Source: Neoceratodus forsteri
Lineage: Eukaryota; Chordata; Ceratodontiformes; Ceratodontidae
Reading direction: 5' to 3'
Assembly: GCA_016271365.2 (NCBI GenBank)
Contig: CM028129.1
Span: 1,005,963,501 to 1,006,027,500 of the forward strand
DNA length: 64,000 nucleotides
Positions 55,090 through 64,000 of the stretch are shown in pieces. The translations under genes were made by a program, and so were the position numbers. The notes below the pieces were generated by a model, which had not been told where the DNA came from, did not search any database, and worked only from the letters and a program-made list of their open reading frames with translations. The stretch's first letter is position 1. Each line of letters begins with the position of its first letter.

Positions 55090-55475
55090 GATATGACAGA
55101 GACAGTCAAGTACCTTAGGGGTATAAACAAGGTACAGGAGGGAAGCATATTTCAGAGGAAGCATCGCACAAGGACAAGGGAACATGATATGAGGCTGAAG
55201 GAAGGAAGGCTCGGGGGAATGTCAGGAAATACTTTTTCACAGAAAGCATGGTGGATCCATGGAACAGCATACCAGTGGAGGTGGTGGTGGCTAAAACAAT
55301 ACAGGGGTTCAAGAGCGCATGGGATAGACATAAGGGTATCTTGGAGATGGACAGAGAAGGCGTGCCACAGATCAAATAGGATCTGGGCTGTCAACACTGA
55401 GTAAGGAAATTGGCAGATGAGGTGGGCCATATGGTCCTTATCTGCCGTCAGATTCTGTGTTTTTGTGTAACTGAA
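55090..55475 (+). repeat. CR1 3' end
   Basis: TACCTTAGGGGTATAAACAA, GAGGCTGAAGGAAGGAAGG, ACAGAAAGCATGGTGGATCC, then the end GGTGGGCCATATGGTCCTTA-TCTGCCGTCAGATTCTGTG-TTTTTGTGTAA. This is the standard CR1 RT C-terminus and UTR with the (ATTCTRTG)-like octamer tail. Confidence 0.85.
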
Positions 55476-56395
55476 AGAATCTCATTCACACTGAGTGACA
55501 AGTACACAATTTCCAGACAGGTGGATTCCTCATTTAGAACCACTTGCATGATGTCTCTGAAATAGCTGTAAAAGGGAGACCTCAGAACACCAGGGGGAGG
55601 TGGGCATTGGGGGATGGGGACCCCCCCCAGCCATAGCATCTCCTATGGAGCACTGCATTAACAGACAGTAGAGAACATGTTACACAGTCTGCCAAGTTAC
55701 TTTTTTTTGTTTGTCAATGGGGATGGTAGGCAACTAAACAGATGATGTGAAAGGGTGCATGTTAATGAGATAAAGACCATATCACGTAAGGGGAATGTTG
55801 AATCTAAAGAGATTCCTTAGGAGAGTAACATTTCAAATCAGCATGGTCCATTACCAAGAGCTCCTTTGATCAACTGAAAAAAGATACAAAGACACATTAG
55901 AACAGTGAAAAGATAATTTAATTGTAGTCATGAATTACAAGCACCATCATTTTGTATTGTATCAAATGTGCATACTTTGTACTTCTTGTCTGTTTCATTT
56001 TATAGAAAACTGTAATAAACTATGCTTTACTCAAAAAAACTGTTAAAGAGCATTTCCAGGACTCTGACACTTTTTCCGCAGTCAAATGATAGCCATCTTC
56101 CTCCTTGTCATACCTTGCAGATTGAGTTATGAAGGACTTAAACAGAATGTCTCTAGCATGTGAATGTAAAGATTAGTGTTCAAAAAGTCAGATTTAAACT
56201 TGTCATGGGTAGGTGTTCAATTAAATTAAACTCCAGTTGAAGTTTACAAGGATCTGCAAGCAAATACAGAGAACTTTGTAACTATGAAGTGAGACTGACA
56301 CATTATGGGGGGTGGCATCCCTACTCTAGGGAAATAAACAGGAAACCAGCATGGCTAAAAAGATGTTGTAGAGACAGTGCCTGGCCTAGAGATAT
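55476..56395. other. No gene recognised
   Basis: Sequence after the CR1 tail. No open frame with a known pattern and no repeat structure was recognised. Confidence 0.45.
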
Positions 56396-56740
56396 GTTTT
56401 ATTTATTTATTTTATTTATTTATTACAGTATCAGAATTACAACCCTTTGAGTCAATGACTCATTTACAAAGGCTCATCATCATAACACAAAGTAGGACAG
56501 GGTGGGAGAAACATACAGTGAGTGGAGAACAGACAATAGTGCAGGTGCAGTAGCAAGGCAGAATATATACAATTACAGTTTGTACAATTGAATACAGGTG
56601 GAGAGGTCCATTATCAAACTGTTGTAGATGGTTAACCTTAAGTTTAGTCAAAAGACAGATATAGTTGCAGACACTGAAGCTCAAGCATAAATGATTAAGG
56701 AAGAGATGTGTTTCCAAATAACTGAATAATTGACAAGAAT
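56396..56740 (-). repeat. L2-like LINE 3' end
   Basis: TATTTTATTTATTTATTTTA-TTTATTTATTACAG on the plus strand is the reverse complement of an L2 tail. A perfect stem GAGTCA/TGACTC lies at 56449-56461, at the same place as the LINE-A stem. No RT remains. Confidence 0.65.
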
Positions 56741-56884
56741 CTAAGAATTATAGAACCTGAACTGATAAAAGATGCAAAAACAAGCTAGCATCTCCTCTTC
56801 TAACTTGTCTGAGGCAAGAGCAGCACACACACAAGTAATTTAAACAGCATGGATGCTACAGAGTAAATGCCAAATGAGTGATAA

Positions 56885-57100
56885 GGTATTGTAGCCTAGT
56901 TTTCAGAGCACAGAACTATGTCCCTGGAGATTGAGGTTTTAATTTAACATGGGTCCCTTACTCACAGTGTGACCTTGAACAACTCACATAATCTCCTAGT
57001 GGACTCCACTATAAAATGAGGGTAGAAGCAGGACCCCTCCTCAAATAAGATGTTGCAGCTCAGTATGGTTATCCTTGTGAAATACACTTAAAAAACTGAA
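56885..57100 (+). mobile_element. MIR-like CORE-SINE
   Basis: A tRNA-like head (TTGTAGCCTAGTTTTCAGAGC), a poor B-box region, then the core TCACAGTGTGACCTTGAACAA-CTCACATAATCTCC and ATAAAATGAGGGTAGAAG, in the MIR order. The phrase CTGTAAAATGGGG-like part is kept as TATAAAATGAGGG. Strongly diverged, so it is probably old. Confidence 0.65.
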
Positions 57101-57700
57101 TTTGGGGCCTTGACCAAGATGACTGACATTTTCAGAATGTAGATACCATGCCAGTGCTTTCTTTCCATAACATCATCCTTGAAAGTTTATAACTTAACTA
57201 GTATCAAACTACACAATAGCTGGGAATTACCCAGCAGTCTCCATCTTGGTTTCCTTACCTGTATGTGCATTTTCCATTACAGCCATGGGGGATGTATGGA
57301 GCAGTAATACATGTTTGTTTCTTAGGCTTCTGCTGCTAAGCCATTGCCACATAAGTTGCATTTCTAAACTAGAGAAGACATTTTCAAGTAATATGTGCAC
57401 ACTCCTCCACAAATGTATTCAAAATTCTGTTTCTGTTCTTGCTTTCTAGATATGTTTCTCTATTTTAAGGTCATGCACACCAATTTTTAGACTGTATTGT
57501 TAAACTTCATTATAACCGTCTAAACCAAGTGTTCCACAGCTCATTATAACCAAGTTGGGACAAGGGAAAGACGAGTCTAAACTTTCTGCAAATTGCCATT
57601 TAAATAGTTAAAAGGAGTCTTTAAAAGTGACCTATTCGATAACGGGAGACAAGACTAAATGAATATGAACGAGTCAAGTTAATTGCTAGCCTATAGAGAC
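57101..57700. other. No gene recognised
   Basis: Short open frames on both strands (for example 57227-57449) overlap and have no family pattern. No transposon feature was recognised. Confidence 0.4.
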
Positions 57701-58110
57701 ATGTGTCTGAGATCTGGGGGCAGGTTCTCACAAAAGTAGTCCAAACAAAATCAGGTCACTCAGTGGTGCGGCAGTGCCTTGCACCACTATAAGTCGTTCA
57801 ACTCAACAAAGGCAAAAGTACTCACGTCCCCTTAATGTACTCAAAGAATCATTCCAGTCTCATTTCATGAAAAAGCCTCCAATCTTTATTAAAATGGAAA
57901 TCATACTGTACAGCAAAGTCAAGTATCCTATGGCAATACAGCCATATTCAGATGCCAAAGCATCTCTGACTTAACATCTTGCACCTGTGGGCATGGTACT
58001 TCATCAGAGGTTCAATCCTCACAGAGTGCTTTGCACCTTAAAAAAGATTGAGCACGTTTTCATGAAATGTTGCTGCAGTGCTTCTTCATGTGAAAGAGAG
58101 GTGAGTGTTG
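57700..58110 (-). repeat. Unclassified repeat, minus-oriented, perhaps Penelope-like
   Basis: On the minus strand CCTCTGATGAAGTACCATGC-CCACAGGTGC is followed by TTTTAATAAAGATTGGAGGC. A GATGAAG phrase a short distance before AATAAAGATTGGAG is common in tails of Penelope-like and related vertebrate repeats. No coding part is seen. Confidence 0.3.
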
Positions 58111-59410
58111 TCTTCTTTACTGATTTCCTTCATAAAAGAAAGTAGCTTCTCTCTAGAAAGGTCTTGGCACATTCTAATTACCTTTTGGAATAGGAAGTCT
58201 AACAGAAAATGGCATAATCCAGCATAGGGAATGATAGGTACTTCAGACATTGTATCTATGGATGCAGTTCTTGGTCTCTTCCCCTCTGACCTTAATTGGT
58301 GGAAGAACAGAGTTCTGCATGGATTCTGTATCCTGCATCCGTGAAAGGACTCTCAAAATGCTACGTATTCTTAGAAAGAAAGGGAGGAGGCTCAGTCCTA
58401 AAGCTGTGTAATTTCAAAGGAAGGTGTACCTGTGGGGAAAGTTCTTTTCAAGGAAAGCTGTATAAGACAATTTGAGTTTCAGTGTTGTTTACACTGCAGG
58501 AGTGCTTCATGAATGATAGGCTTATTATAAGCCAAAAGACCACTAAGACATGCTCTTCAGATTCAGCCAAAACTTTACATGATACACATAGCAACTCATG
58601 ATCTCTAAAAATGGCCCTCTCTTAGAGGTTATGAGCAGCTTCAAATATTGGGGGCTATGTGTGGCCAAAAGTCTATAATTTTAAATCTGTATTTACTTCA
58701 TTTCTAAAACCCTTAATAAAAACCTGTGGGCTGCAATACAGTGTCAAGGCATAACTTACCAAAAACTCCAGCCTTGCAGATGCTAACAGACTCTTGCTCC
58801 CTACCCTTTCCTATGGTTCTGCTCTTCTGGTTTCCCTTAACCAGACTAAGCTAACTAGAATGATGGTCCTGTATAACAGACTAGTGTAACTCCTAAGCTT
58901 TGCTATTCTAAGGGCTACTACCCCTGCTTGTATGGCAATACACAGGTTGAGGGGCCTGAGTTCTGTAATTGGGTGCCTCCACCCAGAGGAATGGTATTGG
59001 GGTAACTTAACTTCTCTGGTATAGCCCTCTGGGATGCTATAAGCACCTAGCAACCCTTCTAGTGGCCTAAGTAATAACACAATGGTGCATTCACATTCAG
59101 TCGGTAGCAGTAGTAATGTGCTCACGCCTGTTTCATTAATCACCAGGGCTGGATCTGCAGCAACTATCCTGGAGACCCCCTGGAAAATAAGATCAGCAAT
59201 GCAACAATATAACCTTAACACTGTAACCCAACTGATAATATGCACACCAGCCAGGTTAAATGTGAAAAAAGACAATCAGATTTATTTAGGGGCAGTGAAC
59301 AAGGGAGGGGCATGAATCTAGCGGAACAAGTAGCAATCTGATTTAAATCAGAATTGTCTGGCATGCACTTTAAGTCCCAGCTTGACAGTTCAACAACATT
59401 GGGTACCCAG
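58111..59410. other. No gene recognised
   Basis: A 154-residue open frame on the minus strand (58811-59275) has no pattern I recognise. It ends about 135 bp before the LTR at 59411, where an element gag or leader could be expected if the LTR were a 5' LTR on the minus strand, but no capsid or zinc knuckle is visible. Confidence 0.4.
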
Positions 59411-59730
59411 TGTCACAACCCCACTCAGCAGGTCAGGCCCTCTGCTCCCACAGTGCCAACCTCCAAGCACAGTCTTCTGAACAGGAAACAGAAACAGGGT
59501 AACCCTCCTGTCTGTTTTGTGGGTTCAAATCAACCTTTGGTCTCAAGTTTCTGGAGGGATTCAAACTGTGAACCTCTTGCTAGCGTACCCAATGTACAGG
59601 CTCAGATAATTCTGCTCTTCGGGGGGCCAGATATCTTTCACCTACGGGCACCTAACCAGGTGTACAAAATGAACCCTTAAAAATTCTATGAAAGACCTCA
59701 GAATAAACTCTCACCTTTTCCCAGTTTAGT
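59411..59730 (-). repeat. Second Gypsy LTR, inner part
   Basis: Starts TGTCACAACCCC and aligns over its length with 8820-9150: CAGGTCAGGCCCTCTGCTCC, AACCTCCAAGCACAG, GGGTAACCCTCCTGTCTG, ATTCAAACTGTGAACCTC, AAAATGAACCCTT and CTCACCTTTTCCCAGTTTAG. It is interrupted at 59731 by a LINE. No gag was found on the internal side, so this is a solo or partial LTR. Confidence 0.75.
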
Positions 59731-60023
59731 ATTTATTTATTTGGTTTTTGTTTACCGGGTAAGTACACTAGACAACAATGTTGCCTATATTCAGGCACGA
59801 CCCGGGACAGTACAGACAGGGGAGACCAGAGTCAACATTAAAGAGTATTTCATGATGCAGCATGAGGTGAGAACAAGCATTTGAGCAGTATACAGCCAGG
59901 TACAGTCATTATCAGTGATGACAAAGAGAAACAGATAACATTACATTAATTATTTTCATCTGATGATACATCAATGACTAAATTGAAATGACAAACAGCA
60001 AACAAAACTTAAATGAAGTAGCA

Positions 60024-60383
60024 TTATAACAATAGGATTTCTGCTGGATGTGGGAAACTTTCAGATTTTGGAGACCAGAAGGAAATCAGTAAGTGCCATA
60101 GGGAGGAGAAAATGCTAGGAGAGAGGCTCAAGTTACAGCACAAGAGCAGCAGTCGGATTCTAATAGGTGTGCCCAAGACCCAGTTTAAAGGCCTTGTGAT
60201 TTGGAGAGTTTGATGTGGAGGAATGGAGTTCCAGGAGCGGGGCAGATGTGGTGAAGGATCGTTCTCCTTTTGTGAGATATCTGGGAATTTCAAGTTGGGT
60301 TTGAGCAGATGCCCTGAGGAGGTATGTTGGGAGGGCTGAGTTAATAGTTCGGCAAGGTATTTAGGGGACCCTGTTCTGATCAT
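60024..60383 (-). pseudogene. LINE-D C-terminal region
   Basis: GSPKYLAELLTQPSQHTSSG then SQKENDPSPHLPRSWNSIPP are the L2-like C-terminal blocks (PxYLxELL and the WNSLP motif). It is separated from the RT by roughly 320 bp of broken frame. Confidence 0.7.
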
Positions 60384-60705
60384 ATTATCAATTGTACAGC
60401 CTGCAGAATAGTGTCTGAGCGAGTCTGGGGAGAGCCAATTTAGTTTCGAGTAGAGCAGGCAATGATGGGTAAGTCTGTGAGCGGAAAGAGCAAATCTGCA
60501 TATACTGTTATAGCAGGTGCTCCATTTCTGGAGCTCTCCTTTGCTAGTTTTAAGGTAAACCTGAGAGCAATATGTCAGAGCAGGGAGGAGAAATCCTTGT
60601 GCAATAGCAAGTCGGGCAGCATCATTGAGGGAGGACCTAATTTTAAAGGCAAGACCAAGTTTTGAGTAAACAGTCTTACATGTAGCTACAATGTGGAGGT
60701 TAAAG

Positions 60706-61767
60706 TCAAGAGATGGGTCGAGAGTGACTCCTGTTCTGCAGTAACCACTCCTGCAAGCAGTTGAAGTCTGCTTGAAGATGTGCTCCTACTGATAAGGGAT
60801 CTTTACCACTGGAGAGAAGCACCATATCATCAGCATAAAGGATTAACGAGGAAGAGCAGGGAAGGGAGGGCAAGTTGTTAATGAAAAGGGAGAAAAGTAG
60901 TGGGCCAAGACTAGATCCTTGGGGGACTCCAACAGAGGTAGGAGAAAGATTTGAGACAGCGGATTCAATTTGGACAAATTGCAACCTCCCTGAGAGGTAG
61001 CTATCGAACCAGGAGATGGTCGACAGGTCAAAGCCGAGGCAGGACAGTTTGGAAAGTAGCAGAGAGTGATTCACAAGGTCAAATGCCTTTGTGAGATCAA
61101 TAAATATGTACCCAGTGAGCAGGCTCTTATCCATCACTGTAAGGACTGCATTTGTCAGCTGAAGTAGAGCAGTTATGGTGCTGTGTCCTGTTTGGAATCC
61201 ATGCTGGGTAGGTGATATAAGGTTGTGACTGTGCAGGTAATTTGTGACCTGAGTAGCGATGGCCTTCTCAAGAAGTTTATTTAGGGTAGAGAGAATGGCA
61301 ATCGGTCTATAGTTTGACTTATTTTTGGTATCCCCTTTTTTGTGAACAGGGACAACGCGAGCAGTTTTCCACAATGTTGGTACCGTTTGGGTTATTATGG
61401 AAAGATTAAAGATTCTTGCAATAGGAACAGCAAGGGCAGGGGCTGCCTGCTTCAAGAGGCTTGCAGTAACCCATCCGGGCCAGCAGATCCATAGGTGGAT
61501 ACTGATTTGAGGAGATGCAGCCTTCGCAGAGGAGACTAATGAGACAAAAAGGGGTTTCATGAAAAGTTGCACCTCAGGAGGAGGTGAAAGAGGTTGGTTT
61601 AATTTCTCAGTGTATTCGGAGAGATCCGAGAATTGTGCATTAAGAGCATTAGCAATAGTAGGTAACTTATTACAGTTTGCGTCATTCAGTGTGATGTCGG
61701 TAATGGCCGTCTTGGGCCTTTGCCCAATGAAATTTTTGATGTGGTTCCAAAAACCCCCTGGTATCAC
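60706..61767 (-). CDS. LINE-D reverse transcriptase, 353-codon open stretch
   Basis: The longest uninterrupted LINE frame in the window. It has the pre-RT segment (FWNHIKNFIGQRPKTAITD), TARVVPVHKKGDTKNKSNYR, PIAILSTLNKLLEKAIA, SPTQHGFQTGHSTITALLQL, YIFIDLTKAFDLVNHSLLLS, SVGVPQGSSLGPLLFSLFIN and the intact LILYADDMVLLS active site. It ends early at LQEWLLQNRSHSRPIS, where a frame shift leads out of the conserved region. Upstream, the segment before position 61767 is in another frame. It is part of a 5'-truncated LINE and not a complete gene. Confidence 0.85.
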   Translation of the reverse strand: MIPGGFWNHIKNFIGQRPKTAITDITLNDANCNKLPTIANALNAQFSDLSEYTEKLNQPLSPPPEVQLFMKPLFVSLVSSAKAASPQISIHLWICWPGWVTASLLKQAAPALAVPIARIFNLSIITQTVPTLWKTARVVPVHKKGDTKNKSNYRPIAILSTLNKLLEKAIATQVTNYLHSHNLISPTQHGFQTGHSTITALLQLTNAVLTVMDKSLLTGYIFIDLTKAFDLVNHSLLLSKLSCLGFDLSTISWFDSYLSGRLQFVQIESAVSNLSPTSVGVPQGSSLGPLLFSLFINNLPSLPCSSSLILYADDMVLLSSGKDPLSVGAHLQADFNCLQEWLLQNRSHSRPIS

Positions 61768-61915
61768 CCGCTGAAGATTGGAGAAGCTTAAGGCAGTAGC
61801 TCATTTTAGCCTTCCGAATATCTTTTTTGCAGGCATTTCTCAGTTGTCTAAAGTTAACCCAGTTTTCTGATTGTTGGGACTTCTTTGCCAAGGTCCAGGC
61901 CCTGTCTCTTTATGC

Positions 61916-62050
61916 ACAGTGTCACTGTAACCTTATATCCTTTACTTATCAAAGAAAAAATTTCAAAGGCACATCAAGTAGCCTCTAAAATGAGATGTTT
62001 ACTTAAAAATAGATAAAAAACAGGGGCTGAATCTTCAGGCTGGTCTTTCA
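61916..62050 (-). repeat. Second LTR, outer part (approximate)
   Basis: AAGGCACATCAAGTAGCCTC and GAGATGTTTACTTAAAAATA-GATAAAAAACAGGGG follow the LINE. The segment TGTTTACTTAAAAATAGATAA aligns with 9235-9260 of the first LTR. Similarity fades soon after. Confidence 0.5.
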
Positions 62051-64000
62051 ATGAGAAGGCATCTGATGCATGAGTAGTGGCCTAGGCCAAGATGACAGGG
62101 CCCAGGCAGAATGAACAGTCCTGAAAAAGTCTGTGATCTTCTGCTAGTGAAGCTTCCAGCTGGCATAACAGATTCTACCATGGGGAACCAAACTGTGACC
62201 CATGAAACAAATTCATCACATTTAACCCTTAGGTTGCTGACAGAATTTGAATGTATTGGAATTTTGGACTGATATATCAGTCCACAGCCCTGCAAGGGTT
62301 AAATCACTAATATTTTTAACCAACAGTTCAGATTCAGTCTGGTTGCAAATTGACAGCTGCACTGCGCAAACCTTTCAATCCAAGTCTAAGTCTCTGAACT
62401 GCTGGGCCGATCGCTTCAGTAGCAAGTCTTCGGTCCAAATCACCAGTCTCACTAACAAACTTCTTCTTTCTTCTGCTGCAGTTCTAATGCTGGAAAGTGG
62501 ACAGGTCTGACTTCTGCAATAGGCAGTCTGATTCTGGAAGAACATGGCAGGAAGGCCAGCTAAGCCTCTTCCCGCCGATTCCCCTACTCTCCTTCAGGGA
62601 ACAGCTGCTTGAAAGCTCAAGCTGTTCACTCTTCCACTTCCAATTCTAACTGACCACTGCTTCAGGCAGTTCTGGGCATTTTCCTTGTAATCCAAAAGGT
62701 TTGGTTGGCTGAGGGAACTGTCAGTCACAGCAAGGACTCCCCTCTAGGTCCATCTGGGTGCCAACACTACAAAACTACAGAATTTCCTTCCCACAAGACC
62801 TTTGAGGATAGGCTCCATTTTAGGTCCCCAGTGGTTCAATTGGTCTAAATACTGAAAGTCCAGGGCCTAACATGGTGGCTCCCATTCAAATGTTTGAGTT
62901 GCAATCAAAGCAGGTTAGACAAACTTCTCTATCTTTACTATAACAACAAATAAACAGTAAACAATCACAGTTTCTATGAAAGCTCCCTCTGCTCAATTAG
63001 CGGCTGCAGAATGGAGCAGAATAATACACTGTCTGGCTGGTCACAAGCCTTACATCACTCAGACCTAGCCCAGACTAATTTCTATACACAGATTAGCTAG
63101 GCTCTTAAAGAGACAGGTACAGAGGCTCACTAGAGCACTCTCACACAAATGGATAGAACTACTAAAGACAGGAAGGACACTAGCCTGACAGTGGGCATTA
63201 AGGAGCCCAGGAAGACATTATAGTAAACCCCATTTTGTAGGGGGGTTACACTAGGATGCCTTGCTGAACTTAAATGACATACAATGAAAATCCTTGTCCA
63301 GTATGCACTGCAGTGCCTGGCCTTCAAGCTGCTAAACCTCAGTTCCCCTCCTAGCTTGGCAACCATCTTCAGGAAACAGTATCCTCACTGTAACATGTGA
63401 TTCACATCCAGTAACTCTCTCATAATACCGTGCATGAAAACAACAATGGAACATTGTTCCTTTGCTTATAACCCCCCAATATTATTGAATTCCTCCTCCC
63501 CTTCCCTCTGTACTCAAATCATGCCAAGGGATGTACATCTTTAAATCAGCACTCAACAAATGCAGTACCTCTTTTGAGCTAAACAAGTGTATATCTCTCC
63601 CTTAATCACCTCTCTTGAAATCCTAAGATATTAGTTACTGGTAGCTTGTCTCTGTTTGGGGCCTTGGCCATGTACACTTGCAGCCAAAGACTTGATCAGA
63701 TGTTTCCAGATACCTGTACTTCCAAAAAGATTATCTCTGGTGGCCCTACAGTGGTATTGCAGCAAGCAGGGAATTTCTCTAGAAATATTGAGGAAATTTT
63801 GGGAAATATATGAGCAGGTCTTTGGCTACAACTGTACTAAATGAATTTACTTGTTCAACGGAGCTACTGTGAACTCTGTGTTACTGCTCTGATGCCTGCT
63901 CAGGGAATCCTATTATCATGTTGTCCCTTGTACTTCATTATCTTGTAACTAATAGTTTGGATATTGTCTCCGTTACAAGGTGCATCAGTCTTTTTATGTT
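62051..64000. other. No gene recognised
   Basis: Contains short open frames (for example 62247-62510 and 63656-63844) without recognised patterns. It may include the diverged outer part of the second LTR or other eroded repeats. No RNA gene or element edge was identified. Confidence 0.4.

Larger units (their letters stand above)
42740..55475 (+). mobile_element. CR1 LINE, host of several nested insertions
   Basis: Parts of one plus-strand CR1 can be followed in order: 5' tandem repeats (42850-43113), ORF1 esterase (43685-44600), endonuclease start (44780-44895), endonuclease middle (51246-51445), pre-RT and RT (52085-53757), and the 3' end with GGGCCATATGGTCCTTATC, TGCCGTCAGATTCTGTG (55090-55475). 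Interruptions: a minus-strand LINE of 6.3 kb, an AT-rich insert of 0.64 kb, and a minus-strand L2-like LINE of 1.3 kb. Without these the CR1 would be about 4.5 kb. The coding order and strand consistency are the main evidence. Confidence 0.82.
59731..61915 (-). mobile_element. L2-like LINE inserted in the second LTR (LINE-D)
   Basis: Starts TTTATTTATTTGG on the plus strand, the reverse complement of a LINE tail, within sequence aligned to the first LTR. Coding on the minus strand covers pre-RT (DRAWTLAKKSQQSENW, FRQLRNACKKDIRKAKM near 61890), RT and the C-terminus. It is 5'-truncated, with no endonuclease. No target duplication was resolved. Confidence 0.82.

Noticed and set aside
58811..59275. 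154-residue minus-strand frame as a gene
   Set aside because: No motif, no neighbouring coding evidence, and it is flanked by repeats; kept only as unassigned.

Overview
This window reads as intergenic DNA from a large, transposon-rich vertebrate genome. No host exon, tRNA, rRNA or bacterial-type feature could be supported. The element mix is CR1, several L2-like LINE lineages, L1/Tx1, Gmr1-like Ty3/Gypsy, a DIRS element and CORE-SINEs. The CR1 3' end carries a GACGGCAGA-type motif next to (ATTCTRTG)n. Together these suggest an amphibian (caecilian-like) or lungfish genome. That is an inference; the sequence alone does not name the species.

Layout. 1-9914: a minus-strand Gmr1-like Gypsy element (gag, protease, integrase, RT, RNase H, with integrase upstream of RT), cut inside its integrase by a plus-strand L2-like LINE at 1982-5830; its 5' LTR is 8820 to about 9914. 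10260-11310: L1-type ORF1 fragment. 11400-13380: small repeat fragments. 13431-20646: a near full-length minus-strand Tx1/L1 LINE with a likely target-site duplication. 21071-26813: a complete-length but frame-broken DIRS retrotransposon with inverted terminal repeats and an internal complementary region. 27483-31340: two minus-strand CR1 3' ends, the second carrying a 632-bp retroposon with an 11-bp duplication, and between them a palindromic MITE-like element. 31350-36557: a decayed minus-strand LINE split by a 2.8-kb insert made largely of tandem repeats. 37291-37506: a CORE-SINE. 38290-39140: CR1 ORF1 with an SGNH esterase. 39960-42700: an LTR end with primer-binding-like site, an L2-like LINE and an L1 ORF2 tail.

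42740-55475 is the most layered region. A plus-strand CR1 (5' tandem repeats, ORF1 esterase, endonuclease, RT and 3' end) is interrupted by a 6.3-kb minus-strand LINE. That LINE carries tandem 481-bp units upstream of its ORF and is itself interrupted by a third LINE. An AT-rich insert and a fourth LINE sit further along the CR1. 55476-64000: L2 tail, MIR-like SINE, unclassified repeats, and a second Gypsy LTR cut by a LINE with a 353-codon open RT segment.

Almost every coding region has stops, frameshifts or altered catalytic residues, so the window is a record of successive insertions rather than a working gene cluster. The most informative items are the SCAN-like capsid domain in a Gmr1-type gag, the DIRS junction palindrome, 2A-like motifs at LINE ORF starts, tandem-repeat LINE 5' regions, and the tandem-repeat insert at 31850-34627.
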